Assembly: GCA_049516835.1 (NCBI GenBank)
Contig: JBEKSR010000153.1
Span: forward strand, 1-13,415
Direction of reading: 5' to 3'
Length of the DNA: 13,415 nucleotides
Source of the DNA: Fen-178 sp049516835
Lineage (GTDB): Bacteria > Acidobacteriota > Terriglobia > Bryobacterales > Bryobacteraceae
Below, in pieces: positions 1 through 7,546 of the stretch (the stretch's first letter is position 1; every line of letters begins with the position of its first letter). The notes below the pieces were generated by a model. It saw nothing but the letters and a program-made list of their open reading frames with translations, was not told where the DNA came from and ran no database searches. Made by a program: the position numbers and the translations under genes.

Positions 1-53
1 CCGCCACCCGTTCGATCAAATGATCCTGGCCACAAAGCGGCAAACCTCGGGGT

Positions 54-70
54 TTGGGGCGGAGCCCCAA
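54..70. repeat. Perfect inverted repeat (7-bp stem, 3-nt loop) downstream of vapC
   Basis: TTGGGGC, GGA, GCCCCAA forms a perfect GC-rich hairpin about 60 bases past the vapC stop. It would fold in RNA from either strand. No T-run follows it in the direction of vapC transcription (the A/T run at 73-79 lies on the other side), so it does not look like a classical intrinsic terminator. It may be a dispersed REP-like palindrome or a factor-dependent end. Confidence 0.5.
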
Positions 71-129
71 TTCAAAAAACGGTCTTTTCCGCCTGTCCGG
101 CATGCCATTTGGCAAGATCTACCAGGCGG

Positions 130-555
130 CTACAGCCTCAGGACCCGGACGCCGGGGACCTTTTCGAAGTGGCGCAGATTCTCGGTCAGAACCGCATAAC
201 CCTGCTCGATCGCAGCCGCGGCGATGAGCAGATCATTGAACGGCAGCACGTTTCCTTTCGCCTCCTGGCCCTCGATCTGTCCCACCAGGTAACCCGTCTG
301 GAGCGTGACGGGATGGAGTGGCACCAGGTTGACCAACTCCTCGATATACTCGCGGCGGCGTTGGCTGACCTTCGGCATCCTGGCACGGTAGATCCCATGC
401 ACCAGTTCAGCCACCGTGACCGGTGACAGCGAGAGCTCGATTTCTCCGTAGGAAGTTTGGATGGCTTCGACCAGTTGTGGGACGGATAGACTCTTTCGCT
501 CAGCCGTAATGACGGCGCTGGAGTCGAGCACTACTCCCAGGACGGCGGGTTCCAT
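130..555 (-). CDS. vapC: VapC-family PIN-domain ribonuclease toxin
   Basis: This 141-residue protein is a normal length for a VapC toxin, a metal-dependent endoribonuclease that cuts RNA and slows translation when its antitoxin is degraded. The PIN-domain acidic residues are in the expected order: D11 in the first strand (VVLDSSAVI), E50 in VTVAELVHG, and D108 in PFNDLLIAA. The C-terminal LTENLRHFEKVPGV stretch matches the T-x-N-x-x-HF signature of the family. The ATG at 555 lies inside the end of the antitoxin gene (25-bp overlap), so the two are co-transcribed and probably translationally coupled. The specific RNA target cannot be read from sequence. The catalytic set looks intact, so the toxin is probably active. 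Confidence 0.9.
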   Translation of the reverse strand: MEPAVLGVVLDSSAVITAERKSLSVPQLVEAIQTSYGEIELSLSPVTVAELVHGIYRARMPKVSQRRREYIEELVNLVPLHPVTLQTGYLVGQIEGQEAKGNVLPFNDLLIAAAAIEQGYAVLTENLRHFEKVPGVRVLRL

Positions 556-818
556 GGCTGCTGGTGGCTGGCGATAACGGCCTCCAGGTCCTTTCCGAAG
601 TCGGGATCGAGTGTGACCGTGGAGTTCCGTTCCTTCGCCTGCCGGAGGATCTCCGAAATGGGCCGTCCGCTCCGCTGCACCGTACGAATGACCGCCACGG
701 GACGATGGTCCTGCTCCACGATCACCTCGGCGCCCTCCTGGACCTTGGCCAGGACTGCGTGGATATCGCGGGCGAGTTCGGCTTCTGTAATGCGGAGCGT
801 CCCCATAGCTTCGATCAT
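531..818 (-). CDS. vapB: Phd/YefM-type (VapB) antitoxin
   Basis: This 95-residue protein is encoded just before vapC and overlaps it. The N-terminal half (about residues 6-50, TLRITEAELARDIHAVLAKV...VIVEQDHRPVAVI) has the Phd/YefM antitoxin fold pattern, which binds operator DNA as a dimer. The C-terminal part, including DLEAVIASH and a Pro/Trp-rich end, would be the flexible toxin-neutralising segment. The start is ATG 818, where GGGAAA lies 4 bases upstream. ATG 806 (MGTLRITEAE) is an equally typical antitoxin start. The 818 ATG overlaps the stop of the preceding PPC-module gene (ATGA), which is odd because toxin-antitoxin pairs usually carry their own autoregulated promoter. A TATACC on the minus strand at 830-835, inside the upstream gene, is a weak candidate -10. 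Confidence 0.85.
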   Translation of the reverse strand: MIEAMGTLRITEAELARDIHAVLAKVQEGAEVIVEQDHRPVAVIRTVQRSGRPISEILRQAKERNSTVTLDPDFGKDLEAVIASHQQPWNPPSWE

Positions 819-3800
819 AGCGTTTCCCAGGTATAGGCGATGGTGCGTCCGTCGCCCAGGACGGCCCGCGTCAGCCGGTTCAACGAGTCGTAGGTGTAGG
901 CGGGGGTGCTGTTGGCGGTAAATCCGGAGCCGATGAGGGCAAGCAGGCCGCTGGAGGCGGATTGCGCGTTGCCGGCGCCGTCGGTGGCGGTCACGCGGAT
1001 CACCGCCGTGCGGCTGGGCGCGATGTCCGGTGGCACGAACCAGTTGTAGGTCTGGGTATTACCGGCCAGACCGCCGGCAATCGCCGTCGCGAACGTCTGC
1101 CCGCCATCCGTCGAAAGCGCAATATCGTGGCCGGCAATACCGATGTTGTCGTCCGACTGCCACTGAATGCGGTAAATGGTGTTGCCCGCGATCACTTCGC
1201 CGGCGGTGGGCTTGAGCAGAGTCACCACGGGCGGCTCCGTGTCAGTGATGGCGCAGGGGTTGTAATCGTCCTGGAAGCTCGCACGATAGCTGCCCAGATT
1301 GCCGCCGAGATCGTGGACCAGCAGCGAGTAGGCGCCGGTGGTAAAGATAACGGCAGTAAGCTGCCCGTTCGAAGCGGTGCTGAGCCGGTTGCCGGAGGCG
1401 TCGTACAACTCCGCGTACGGGGAGTAGCTGCCCGAACGCGACACCAACTTGATGTCGGCCTGGCCGCCGCGAGTGGCGGCGAACACGAATGTATCGAGCT
1501 GGCCGGGGATGGCGACCTGCCGGAGCGTCGATTGGCCGCAGGCCAGGGTCGTGGGTGAGCACGGATTGTTGGGGCGCTGGAAGGCCACGGTGAAGGAGCC
1601 GGTCTCGCTCGCGGCGGTGGAGGGGCTCACCACGACCAGGTAAGCGCCGCCCGACTTGGCCTTCACGCTGACATCGGAAGTTGTTGGGAGCTTCGCGCCC
1701 GTGGGATCGAACAGCTCGATCTGTGGAGAGAAGTTGGCGGAGATCCTGGTAAAGACCAGCCGCATCAGATCGCCCGCATTGGCGCCGGCGAGGTAATAGC
1801 GGAATTCGTTGGCGGCGGAAAGCGATGCGGTGGTGGAGCCGCCGCACTGCAAGGCCGATGTGGCGGCGGGCTTGTTCAGCAACTGCCAGGAAAGCGCGTA
1901 GCCGCCGGCGGTGAGCGGGGCGGAAGCGCCCACGATCACCGTATAAGTGCCGGTTGCGGAGACCGGGCGCGAGAGCGCGAAGGTGTTGGAATCGAGGCGG
2001 ACGCCGCTGGGGTCGTAGAGGTCCATCTGGGCGGCGAAGCCCGGCGTGACGGAGGCGCTGCGCACCAACAGCGCGTCCCCGTTGCTGGCCGGGATGCTGT
2101 ACGAGAGGAATGGCTGCGCGCCGTTGATGACGCCGGTCACCGTCTGTCCCTGCTGCGGGGCCGCCGAGCAGGCGTTCTTGGTGGTCCGCTGCAACTCGAT
2201 GCCGAAAGATCCTCCGGCCTGGCGGACGCCGGCGTCCATGGCGACCACGGTGTAGACGCCTGCCGCGGGCTGGGCCACATCCACGCCGGTGACGCTGCCG
2301 GAAGTGCTCTGCCCGACGGGGTTGCCCAGCGAGTCGTAGACTTTGAGATCGGGCTGGAGCGCGCCGGTGTAGTCCAACATACGGAGGGTGAACGAATCAC
2401 CCGCCGCGGCGGTGTAGGTATAGACGGAGGATGCGAGAGGGCGCGAAAAACTGCCGGGCGCCAGCGCGCCGCAGCCGATGGTTCCGGCATTGCAGGGCCG
2501 GTTCAGCCGCAGCAGCGAAAGCGAATACGTGCCGGTTTGGCTGCCGCCGGCGCTGCTGTCCGACACCGTGAGGGTGTAGGAACCGTCCGCGGTAACAGTG
2601 AAGGGGGGAAGGGACGCCAGGCCGTTGGTGTTGAGGAACTGAATTTGATTTCCCTGCGGATCATAGACATCCACGCGGGGCCTAAAGGCGGAGCTTGGGC
2701 TGGTCTGTTCGAGACGTAACAGGAAGGTGTCGTTGGCCTGGGCGGCCAGCGAGTAGGAATTCGTCTGCAGCACGCCGCTGATGGAGCCGTCCACCACGGA
2801 GGCGCAGGAAAGCGCCTGCGGCGGCGGCGCACCCTCTGCATTGCAGGGTAGGTCGAGCCGCGCGAACGCAATGGTATAGCTGCCGGTCTGCAGGTAATTC
2901 GAGCTTTCGGCCAGGATGGTGTAGTTGCCCTTCACACTGGTCATACTGGTCTTGAATACTGCCGCGGCGACCGGCACGGGATTCCCATTGGGATCGTATA
3001 CTTCCACGACGGGCGCCAAGGAGCTGCCGGCGTCCGTGGCCGCAATGCGAATGGAAATGGTGGCGCCGCCCGATAGTGTAGCCGCGTAGGAATCGAAGGT
3101 AAGGGGACTGGCGAGTTTCCCCTGACTCGCGATGCCGCAGGTCAGAGACTTGTTGCTGCACGGACGGTTGAGCGTGGAGACGGAAATCCCGTAATTGCCG
3201 GTTTGGTTGGAGCCGTCGAAAACAATGACGTTGACGAGGCCATCGGCGGGCACCGGGAGGTCCACCTTCGCCGCTGTGCCCGAGTAGCCGGTTTGCACCC
3301 AGGCAAACTGGAAGGTGGCGGGATCGGTCGAGAGTATCTTTCCCGACGAGTCGTAAGCAATCACGGTGGGGTTGAAGCCAGAAGCGAGAGGCATAGTCTG
3401 GCTGGCGTACTTGGCAGCCCGTACGCTGAGAACGTCGCCGGGATTGGCTTGAAACTGGTAACTGTTGAGTTGCAGCCACGGACTGGCCGGCTGCTGCGGG
3501 TTGACTGGCGGCGGCGAACCGATCTGCTGGTTCACCGCCGGAACGCCGCAGTTGAGAGGCACAACGCCGCAGGACGGATTCGACGACGGGCACTTCCCCG
3601 TCAGGCTGGTGTAGACCAGCAGGAAATCCCCCGCAACCTGGTTCTGGCTGGAAACCGCGATCATGTAATAGCCTTGGCCATTGCCGGGAAGATGGTACTC
3701 TCCACCGAAGGTGACGCCGACGGTAGCCGGGCCGAAAGTGCTCACGTCCGGCAAGCCCGGGGTCGGGTTGGGAACTTTATAGGAATAGCGGTCAATGGTC

Positions 3801-4033
3801 TGCGAGAAAGAAGTAGAGCCGTTGTGCACCGTGAACCCGAGCGAGTAATCCTGGCTGAGGGTCAGCAGACGGATGAGAACGGCATCACCGGGATTGGCGT
3901 AGAAGCTGAAGACGGGCCCGGTTTGCGGCTCGATGTGTCCTTGCGCAACGACGCCGGGATTCAACAGCGTCTGGCCAGACACGGCCCGGCTGAGCGCCAC
4001 GGCGGCCCAGAGCACCAAGGCGGCCCGGCGCAT
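815..4033 (-). CDS. Exported protein of tandem PPC-like modules, Ig-like domain and one terminal YD motif
   Basis: The product is 1072 residues from ATG 4033. An in-frame upstream start at 4090 exists, but 4033 places a clean signal peptide at residue 1 (MRRAALVLWAAVALSRAVSG) and overlaps the RHS stop as TGATG. After the signal come eight modules of about 100-140 residues. Module boundaries recur near residues 144, 287, 391, 509, 615, 717 and 819, and the series ends near 922. Boundaries carry variants of LNRPC...CG, and modules carry (V/L)xVYDPxGN in a beta-sandwich pattern like bacterial pre-peptidase C-terminal (PPC) domains. An Ig/FN-like segment (EPPVVTLLKPTAGEV to IRVTATDGAGNA) follows. 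The last 28 residues are one RHS-type YD repeat (YTYDSLNRLTRAVLGDGRTI) cut short at YTWETL. The protein is probably secreted or surface-bound, with paired cysteines as likely disulfides. No enzyme motif is visible. Its job may be adhesion or partnering with the RHS protein encoded upstream. Confidence 0.85.
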   Translation of the reverse strand: MRRAALVLWAAVALSRAVSGQTLLNPGVVAQGHIEPQTGPVFSFYANPGDAVLIRLLTLSQDYSLGFTVHNGSTSFSQTIDRYSYKVPNPTPGLPDVSTFGPATVGVTFGGEYHLPGNGQGYYMIAVSSQNQVAGDFLLVYTSLTGKCPSSNPSCGVVPLNCGVPAVNQQIGSPPPVNPQQPASPWLQLNSYQFQANPGDVLSVRAAKYASQTMPLASGFNPTVIAYDSSGKILSTDPATFQFAWVQTGYSGTAAKVDLPVPADGLVNVIVFDGSNQTGNYGISVSTLNRPCSNKSLTCGIASQGKLASPLTFDSYAATLSGGATISIRIAATDAGSSLAPVVEVYDPNGNPVPVAAAVFKTSMTSVKGNYTILAESSNYLQTGSYTIAFARLDLPCNAEGAPPPQALSCASVVDGSISGVLQTNSYSLAAQANDTFLLRLEQTSPSSAFRPRVDVYDPQGNQIQFLNTNGLASLPPFTVTADGSYTLTVSDSSAGGSQTGTYSLSLLRLNRPCNAGTIGCGALAPGSFSRPLASSVYTYTAAAGDSFTLRMLDYTGALQPDLKVYDSLGNPVGQSTSGSVTGVDVAQPAAGVYTVVAMDAGVRQAGGSFGIELQRTTKNACSAAPQQGQTVTGVINGAQPFLSYSIPASNGDALLVRSASVTPGFAAQMDLYDPSGVRLDSNTFALSRPVSATGTYTVIVGASAPLTAGGYALSWQLLNKPAATSALQCGGSTTASLSAANEFRYYLAGANAGDLMRLVFTRISANFSPQIELFDPTGAKLPTTSDVSVKAKSGGAYLVVVSPSTAASETGSFTVAFQRPNNPCSPTTLACGQSTLRQVAIPGQLDTFVFAATRGGQADIKLVSRSGSYSPYAELYDASGNRLSTASNGQLTAVIFTTGAYSLLVHDLGGNLGSYRASFQDDYNPCAITDTEPPVVTLLKPTAGEVIAGNTIYRIQWQSDDNIGIAGHDIALSTDGGQTFATAIAGGLAGNTQTYNWFVPPDIAPSRTAVIRVTATDGAGNAQSASSGLLALIGSGFTANSTPAYTYDSLNRLTRAVLGDGRTIAYTWETL

Positions 4034-6726
4034 CACCGGTCCCTCCCGCCCGTAGCGAAAAGGCAGCTCGAAACGCCTTGGAAGAAGCACGCCCCGGCGC
4101 CCGGGAATTGCGGCGACAGGTCCGAAGAGGGTGGCGATGGATCGGCGGCCGCGGGCAGGGTCAGGCGCAATTCCGGAAACTGGTAGAGGCTATTGGTGAA
4201 GACGAGGCCGTTGCCGTCGTCCATCCAGCCGGCTTCTCCGCGCGCGCGGAACATGTTCTCGACGATTTCGTTGGAGGCCATCAGGCGGCCGGAGGGATCG
4301 TAACGGTACTCGTTCACCACGCCCCCGGTGGGAGTCGAAAGCGCCACCACGTTGCCGTCGCCATCGAAGTGATAGAAGTACGTCGAGCTGTCGGCAGCCA
4401 CCTTCCACAGCAGACCCAGGCCATAGACGTACCAGGCGATGGGCGAGTAGGAGCCGTCCATCTCCATCACCACGCGCGGCCGCGAACCGGCGAGATCGTA
4501 GAGGAAAAGGCGGGCCGTTCCATCGACCGTGCGCACCACGCGGAGGCCCGTGGAATCGTAGCCATAGGTGGTCGAAGTGTCGGCGTCGAAGCTCTGCAAA
4601 CGGCCGAAGGCGTCGTAGCCGAGGGTGACGTTGCGGGACCCCTGAATGGCGATGAGGTTGCCGCGCGAATCGTACGTGTAGTTCTGGCCGTCGCTGCGCG
4701 TGACCGGATGATTGGCGGCATCGTAGGCGAGCGAGTAGGCGGGGAACGAAACCGCCGCGGTGAAAGGCTCGAGCGCGCTCACCGCGGTGCGGTTGGCATT
4801 GCCGTCCAGCGCGTACCGGTAACCCGCTACCGGCGAACCGTCCGGCCCGGTGCTGACGATGGCGCGCAGGTTGTGCGCGGCGTCGTACTGATAGACGGTG
4901 ACCGGGCCGCCGGAGACGGTGACGCTGAGCGGCCATCCGGCGGCATCGTAGCGGTAGAGCGCGAAGTTGCCGAGCCAGTCCGAGACCTGGCTCAGCCGGT
5001 GCGCGTGATCGTACTGGTAGGTGACGGCGTTCCCTCCGGGCAGCGTCATGCTGGTCAATTGGCCGGCGGCGTCGTAGGTATAAGCGACCTGGTTGCCGAA
5101 AGAATCGGTGTAGCTCACCAGGCGGTTGAGGCTGTCGCGCCGAATACCCGAAAAATCGAACGCCATTTGCACGTTGCCCGCCGTAAGCCCGGTGATGCGA
5201 TTGCCGGCGTTGTAGCCGGCCTGGAGCACCCCGCCGCCGGGATCGGTGCGCGACACGGCGCGGGCGGCGCCGTCGTACTGATAGCTCCAATTGCCGTTGA
5301 GGGCGTCTATGAACGTAGCGATCAGGCCATTGCCGTCATATTGATAGCTGGTCTTGTTGCCGCGGGTATCGGTGATCGCGGTTATTTGACCGGAGGCGGA
5401 GCGGACGGCGGAGACCACCCCGCCGGCGGGGTTGGTCACACCCACGAGGTTTCCGGAAGAGTCGTATTTGAACGCCCAGATATTGCCGTTGGGATCGGTG
5501 ATATGGGCGGGGCCGGCGGCGGTATAGTCGGCGGACCAGCGGTTGCCCGCGCCATCGGTGATTCCCGCCAGGTTGCCGTTGGCATCGTAAGCGAAGCTGG
5601 CGGTGGCGCCGTTGCCGTTGACCGTGCGGATGCGCCGGCCGGAGGTGTCGTATGTGTAAGAGACGGTGTTGCCGGCTGGGTCCGTGGTGGAAAGCAAGAG
5701 TCCGGCCGGGTTGGAAACGTAGAGGGTGGCATCGCCATTCCCGTCGGTAACCTGGATCTGGGTGGGGTCGTTGGGAACGCTGTACCGGCGCACGGCGCCG
5801 TCGGGCATGGTGACGGTGGCTACGGAGGTGTACGGAGGATCGCTCGAGTAAGCGATGGCGGTCTTCGGGCCGACGTAACCGAGGCCGGCGTAACCGATGG
5901 AAATCAGGTTTCCGGAGCCGTCATATTGATACGCGACGGTCTCGCCATCGGCGTTGGTCTGTTGCGCGAGGCGCCCGTCCGCGGTATAGGAGTAACCGAC
6001 GGACCGGCCCGCGGCATCGGAGACAGAGGTGACATGGCCGCCAGCGTCGTAGGAGAAGTTGAGCGACCGCCCGCGATAAGTAGCGCCTGTCAGCCGGTTG
6101 GAGGAGGAATCGTAGTTCAGCAAAACGCGGGTAGCGCCGGAATCCTGGATGGCCAGCAGCCGTCCGTCGCGGCTGAAGACCCGCGTGGTGGTGGAGGCCG
6201 GGCTGCTCAGGGTGTAGGTGCCGTCTTTGTTCTGGACCAGCGCATCGGTGGTCGAGGTCACCGCGAAGAACGTGCCGGATGACGCCGGCGGCGCCGCGGG
6301 CGCGAACCGGTCGGTGCGCCCCGAACCACGCCGCAGCACCAGGCTGTCGTCGGTATCCTTGGTGAGGCTGTCTCCCAGACTGAAGGACCAACCCGTGCCG
6401 AAGGGCCAGGGCCCCGCATAGGGGTCGCCCATGTTGTAGGAGCGTTCGAACGAGAATGCGGGCGCCGGGCCGCCAAACACAAGATCGGTAACCCGGATGA
6501 AGAGCGTCAGGTCGGCGGCGTTCACAAAAACCTGCGGGTAACCCGAGCCGCGGCACACGTCGCCCCGGCAAACCGGATCATACCCGGTGAAGCGGTTTTC
6601 GCCAGGACCTCCGAATCCCGGCTGGGCGCAATCACGGCAGGCGCTCGAGGCCGTGGCGCGCACCATTAACAAAAGACAGCAGTACAGCAAGTATCTACGC
6701 GAAATGGTGCACCCCTTACAAGTCAT
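4033..6726 (-). CDS. Exported RHS/YD-repeat protein with core domain and no obvious C-terminal toxin
   Basis: The product is 897 residues from ATG 6726. The frame extends to a GTG at 6792, but ATG 6726 gives a signal peptide (MTCKGCTISRR, then a hydrophobic YLLYCCLLLMV, then RATASSA). Residues about 70-120 resemble the DUF6531 entry domain of RHS proteins (FSFERSYNMGDPY...GTGWSFSL). Then come roughly twenty YD repeats of the form Y-x-YD-xx-G-x-L, which in known RHS proteins build a hollow beta-cocoon shell. Residues about 765-860 are the RHS core (WYVYGLGLLWKV...FDGDGNVVALS...MDDGNGLVF). The usual core ending, ARYYDPxxGRFLSxDP, is replaced by SLYQFPELRLTLPAAADP, and only about 35 residues with two cysteines follow. 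No polymorphic toxin domain is present. It shares an operon with the PPC-module gene through a TGATG junction. The strongest -10 candidate is TATAAC on the minus strand at 6781-6786. Confidence 0.88.
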   Translation of the reverse strand: MTCKGCTISRRYLLYCCLLLMVRATASSACRDCAQPGFGGPGENRFTGYDPVCRGDVCRGSGYPQVFVNAADLTLFIRVTDLVFGGPAPAFSFERSYNMGDPYAGPWPFGTGWSFSLGDSLTKDTDDSLVLRRGSGRTDRFAPAAPPASSGTFFAVTSTTDALVQNKDGTYTLSSPASTTTRVFSRDGRLLAIQDSGATRVLLNYDSSSNRLTGATYRGRSLNFSYDAGGHVTSVSDAAGRSVGYSYTADGRLAQQTNADGETVAYQYDGSGNLISIGYAGLGYVGPKTAIAYSSDPPYTSVATVTMPDGAVRRYSVPNDPTQIQVTDGNGDATLYVSNPAGLLLSTTDPAGNTVSYTYDTSGRRIRTVNGNGATASFAYDANGNLAGITDGAGNRWSADYTAAGPAHITDPNGNIWAFKYDSSGNLVGVTNPAGGVVSAVRSASGQITAITDTRGNKTSYQYDGNGLIATFIDALNGNWSYQYDGAARAVSRTDPGGGVLQAGYNAGNRITGLTAGNVQMAFDFSGIRRDSLNRLVSYTDSFGNQVAYTYDAAGQLTSMTLPGGNAVTYQYDHAHRLSQVSDWLGNFALYRYDAAGWPLSVTVSGGPVTVYQYDAAHNLRAIVSTGPDGSPVAGYRYALDGNANRTAVSALEPFTAAVSFPAYSLAYDAANHPVTRSDGQNYTYDSRGNLIAIQGSRNVTLGYDAFGRLQSFDADTSTTYGYDSTGLRVVRTVDGTARLFLYDLAGSRPRVVMEMDGSYSPIAWYVYGLGLLWKVAADSSTYFYHFDGDGNVVALSTPTGGVVNEYRYDPSGRLMASNEIVENMFRARGEAGWMDDGNGLVFTNSLYQFPELRLTLPAAADPSPPSSDLSPQFPGAGACFFQGVSSCLFATGGRDR

Positions 6727-6780
6727 AAGGATAACAAATCGCCGTCGCTGGAACGTTGCGAGGCAGTACCTGGAATGTGC

Positions 6781-6786
6781 GTTATA
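6781..6786 (-). promoter_or_regulatory. Candidate -10 box for the RHS/PPC/vapBC operon
   Basis: The minus strand reads TATAAC here, matching 5 of 6 bases of the sigma-70 -10 consensus, about 55 bases before the RHS start codon. No good -35 box lies 16-18 bases upstream. It sits in the 194-base divergent gap shared with the exported methyltransferase gene, where I found no other convincing promoter on either strand. Confidence 0.3.
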
Positions 6787-6920
6787 GTGCACTAGACGGC
6801 GGAATCGGTGCTGGCGTTTCGGAGTTCCGGCAATCGGCAGGAACGGCGCGGTATAGCCTCATGCCGCCGGCTTCCCCGCCCCCCACTCATGCAGGAGCGC
6901 GCCGTGATAAGCTTTCCAGC

Positions 6921-7520
6921 ATGAAAACCATCAGCCGATGTGCTGTATTGGCGCGCCGCAGAGGCGCCTGCCTAGTGCAAGTTGCGTGCAGCCTGATGCT
7001 GGCCATAGCACCGCTGGCCGCCCAACAGGGAGACGTCCACCGGGACGTCCCCTACGTTCCTACTCCCCCGGACGTGGTCGAGACCATGCTGAAGCTGGGC
7101 GAAGTCCAAAAGGGAGACATCCTGTATGACCTCGGCTGCGGAGACGGCCGGATCGTGATTATGGCGGCGCAGAAGTTCGGTGCCACTGGCACCGGGGTGG
7201 ACATAGACCCGGAACGGATCAAGGAGGCGGAGGACAATGCGAAGCAGGCCGGGGTGACCGGCCGGGTGCGCTTCCTCCAGAAGAACCTCTTCGACGCCGA
7301 CTTCCATGACGCCACGGTAGTCACGCTGTACCTGCTGCCGGAGGTCAACATGAAGCTGCGCCCGAAACTGCTCAAGGAGTTGAAGGTGGGGACCCGCATC
7401 GTCTCGCACCAGTTCGACATGGGCGACTGGAAGCCCGACAAGCAGGTCAACATGGACTGGCGGACCGTGTACCTCTGGACCGTCACCGAACAGGCCAAGG
7501 CGGAGTTCGGCGGCAAGTAG
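6921..7520 (+). CDS. Exported class I SAM-dependent methyltransferase-fold protein
   Basis: The product is 199 residues from ATG 6921, chosen because it places a signal peptide at the N-terminus (MKTISRCAVLARRR, then ACLVQVACSLMLAIAPLAA, with probable cleavage before Q35). In-frame upstream starts (for example ATG 6861) would bury it, and no clear ribosome binding site decides the matter. The mature part has a Rossmann methyltransferase pattern. Motif I is DLGCGDGR at 70-77. The acidic ribose-binding residue is D94 in TGVDIDPERI. A post-strand-4 stretch ATVVTLYLLPEVN lies at about 131-143, and SHQFDMGDW follows. The DLGxGDGRIVI and LYLLP motifs recall the FAM173/ATPSCKMT-like protein-lysine methyltransferase group. 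Substrate is unknown. The signal peptide on a SAM-using fold is odd, because SAM is not expected in the periplasm. It may be anchored facing the cytoplasm, or use the fold differently. Confidence 0.82.
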   Translation: MKTISRCAVLARRRGACLVQVACSLMLAIAPLAAQQGDVHRDVPYVPTPPDVVETMLKLGEVQKGDILYDLGCGDGRIVIMAAQKFGATGTGVDIDPERIKEAEDNAKQAGVTGRVRFLQKNLFDADFHDATVVTLYLLPEVNMKLRPKLLKELKVGTRIVSHQFDMGDWKPDKQVNMDWRTVYLWTVTEQAKAEFGGK

Positions 7521-7546
7521 CGCCGGGCCCAGTGGGTGCCCCCTTG

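Noticed and set aside
4033..4090. Upstream start (4090) for the PPC-module protein
   Set aside because: It would put 19 extra residues before a clean signal peptide and overlap the RHS gene by 58 bases. ATG 4033 fits both the signal peptide and the TGATG coupling.
3203..4186. 327-codon open frame on the + strand opposite the PPC-module gene
   Set aside because: It is a shadow of the minus-strand coding sequence, with biased composition and no recognisable domain.
4078..6282. 734-codon open frame on the + strand opposite the RHS gene
   Set aside because: It is antisense to a gene with clear YD repeats. Its repetitive Gly/Val/Ala-rich translation is a by-product of GC-rich repeated codons, and it has no domain or ribosome binding site.
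7521..7546. Possible terminator hairpin between the convergent methyltransferase and aminotransferase genes
   Set aside because: Only a 4-base GGGC/GCCC stem with a long loop and no T-run is visible, too weak to annotate.
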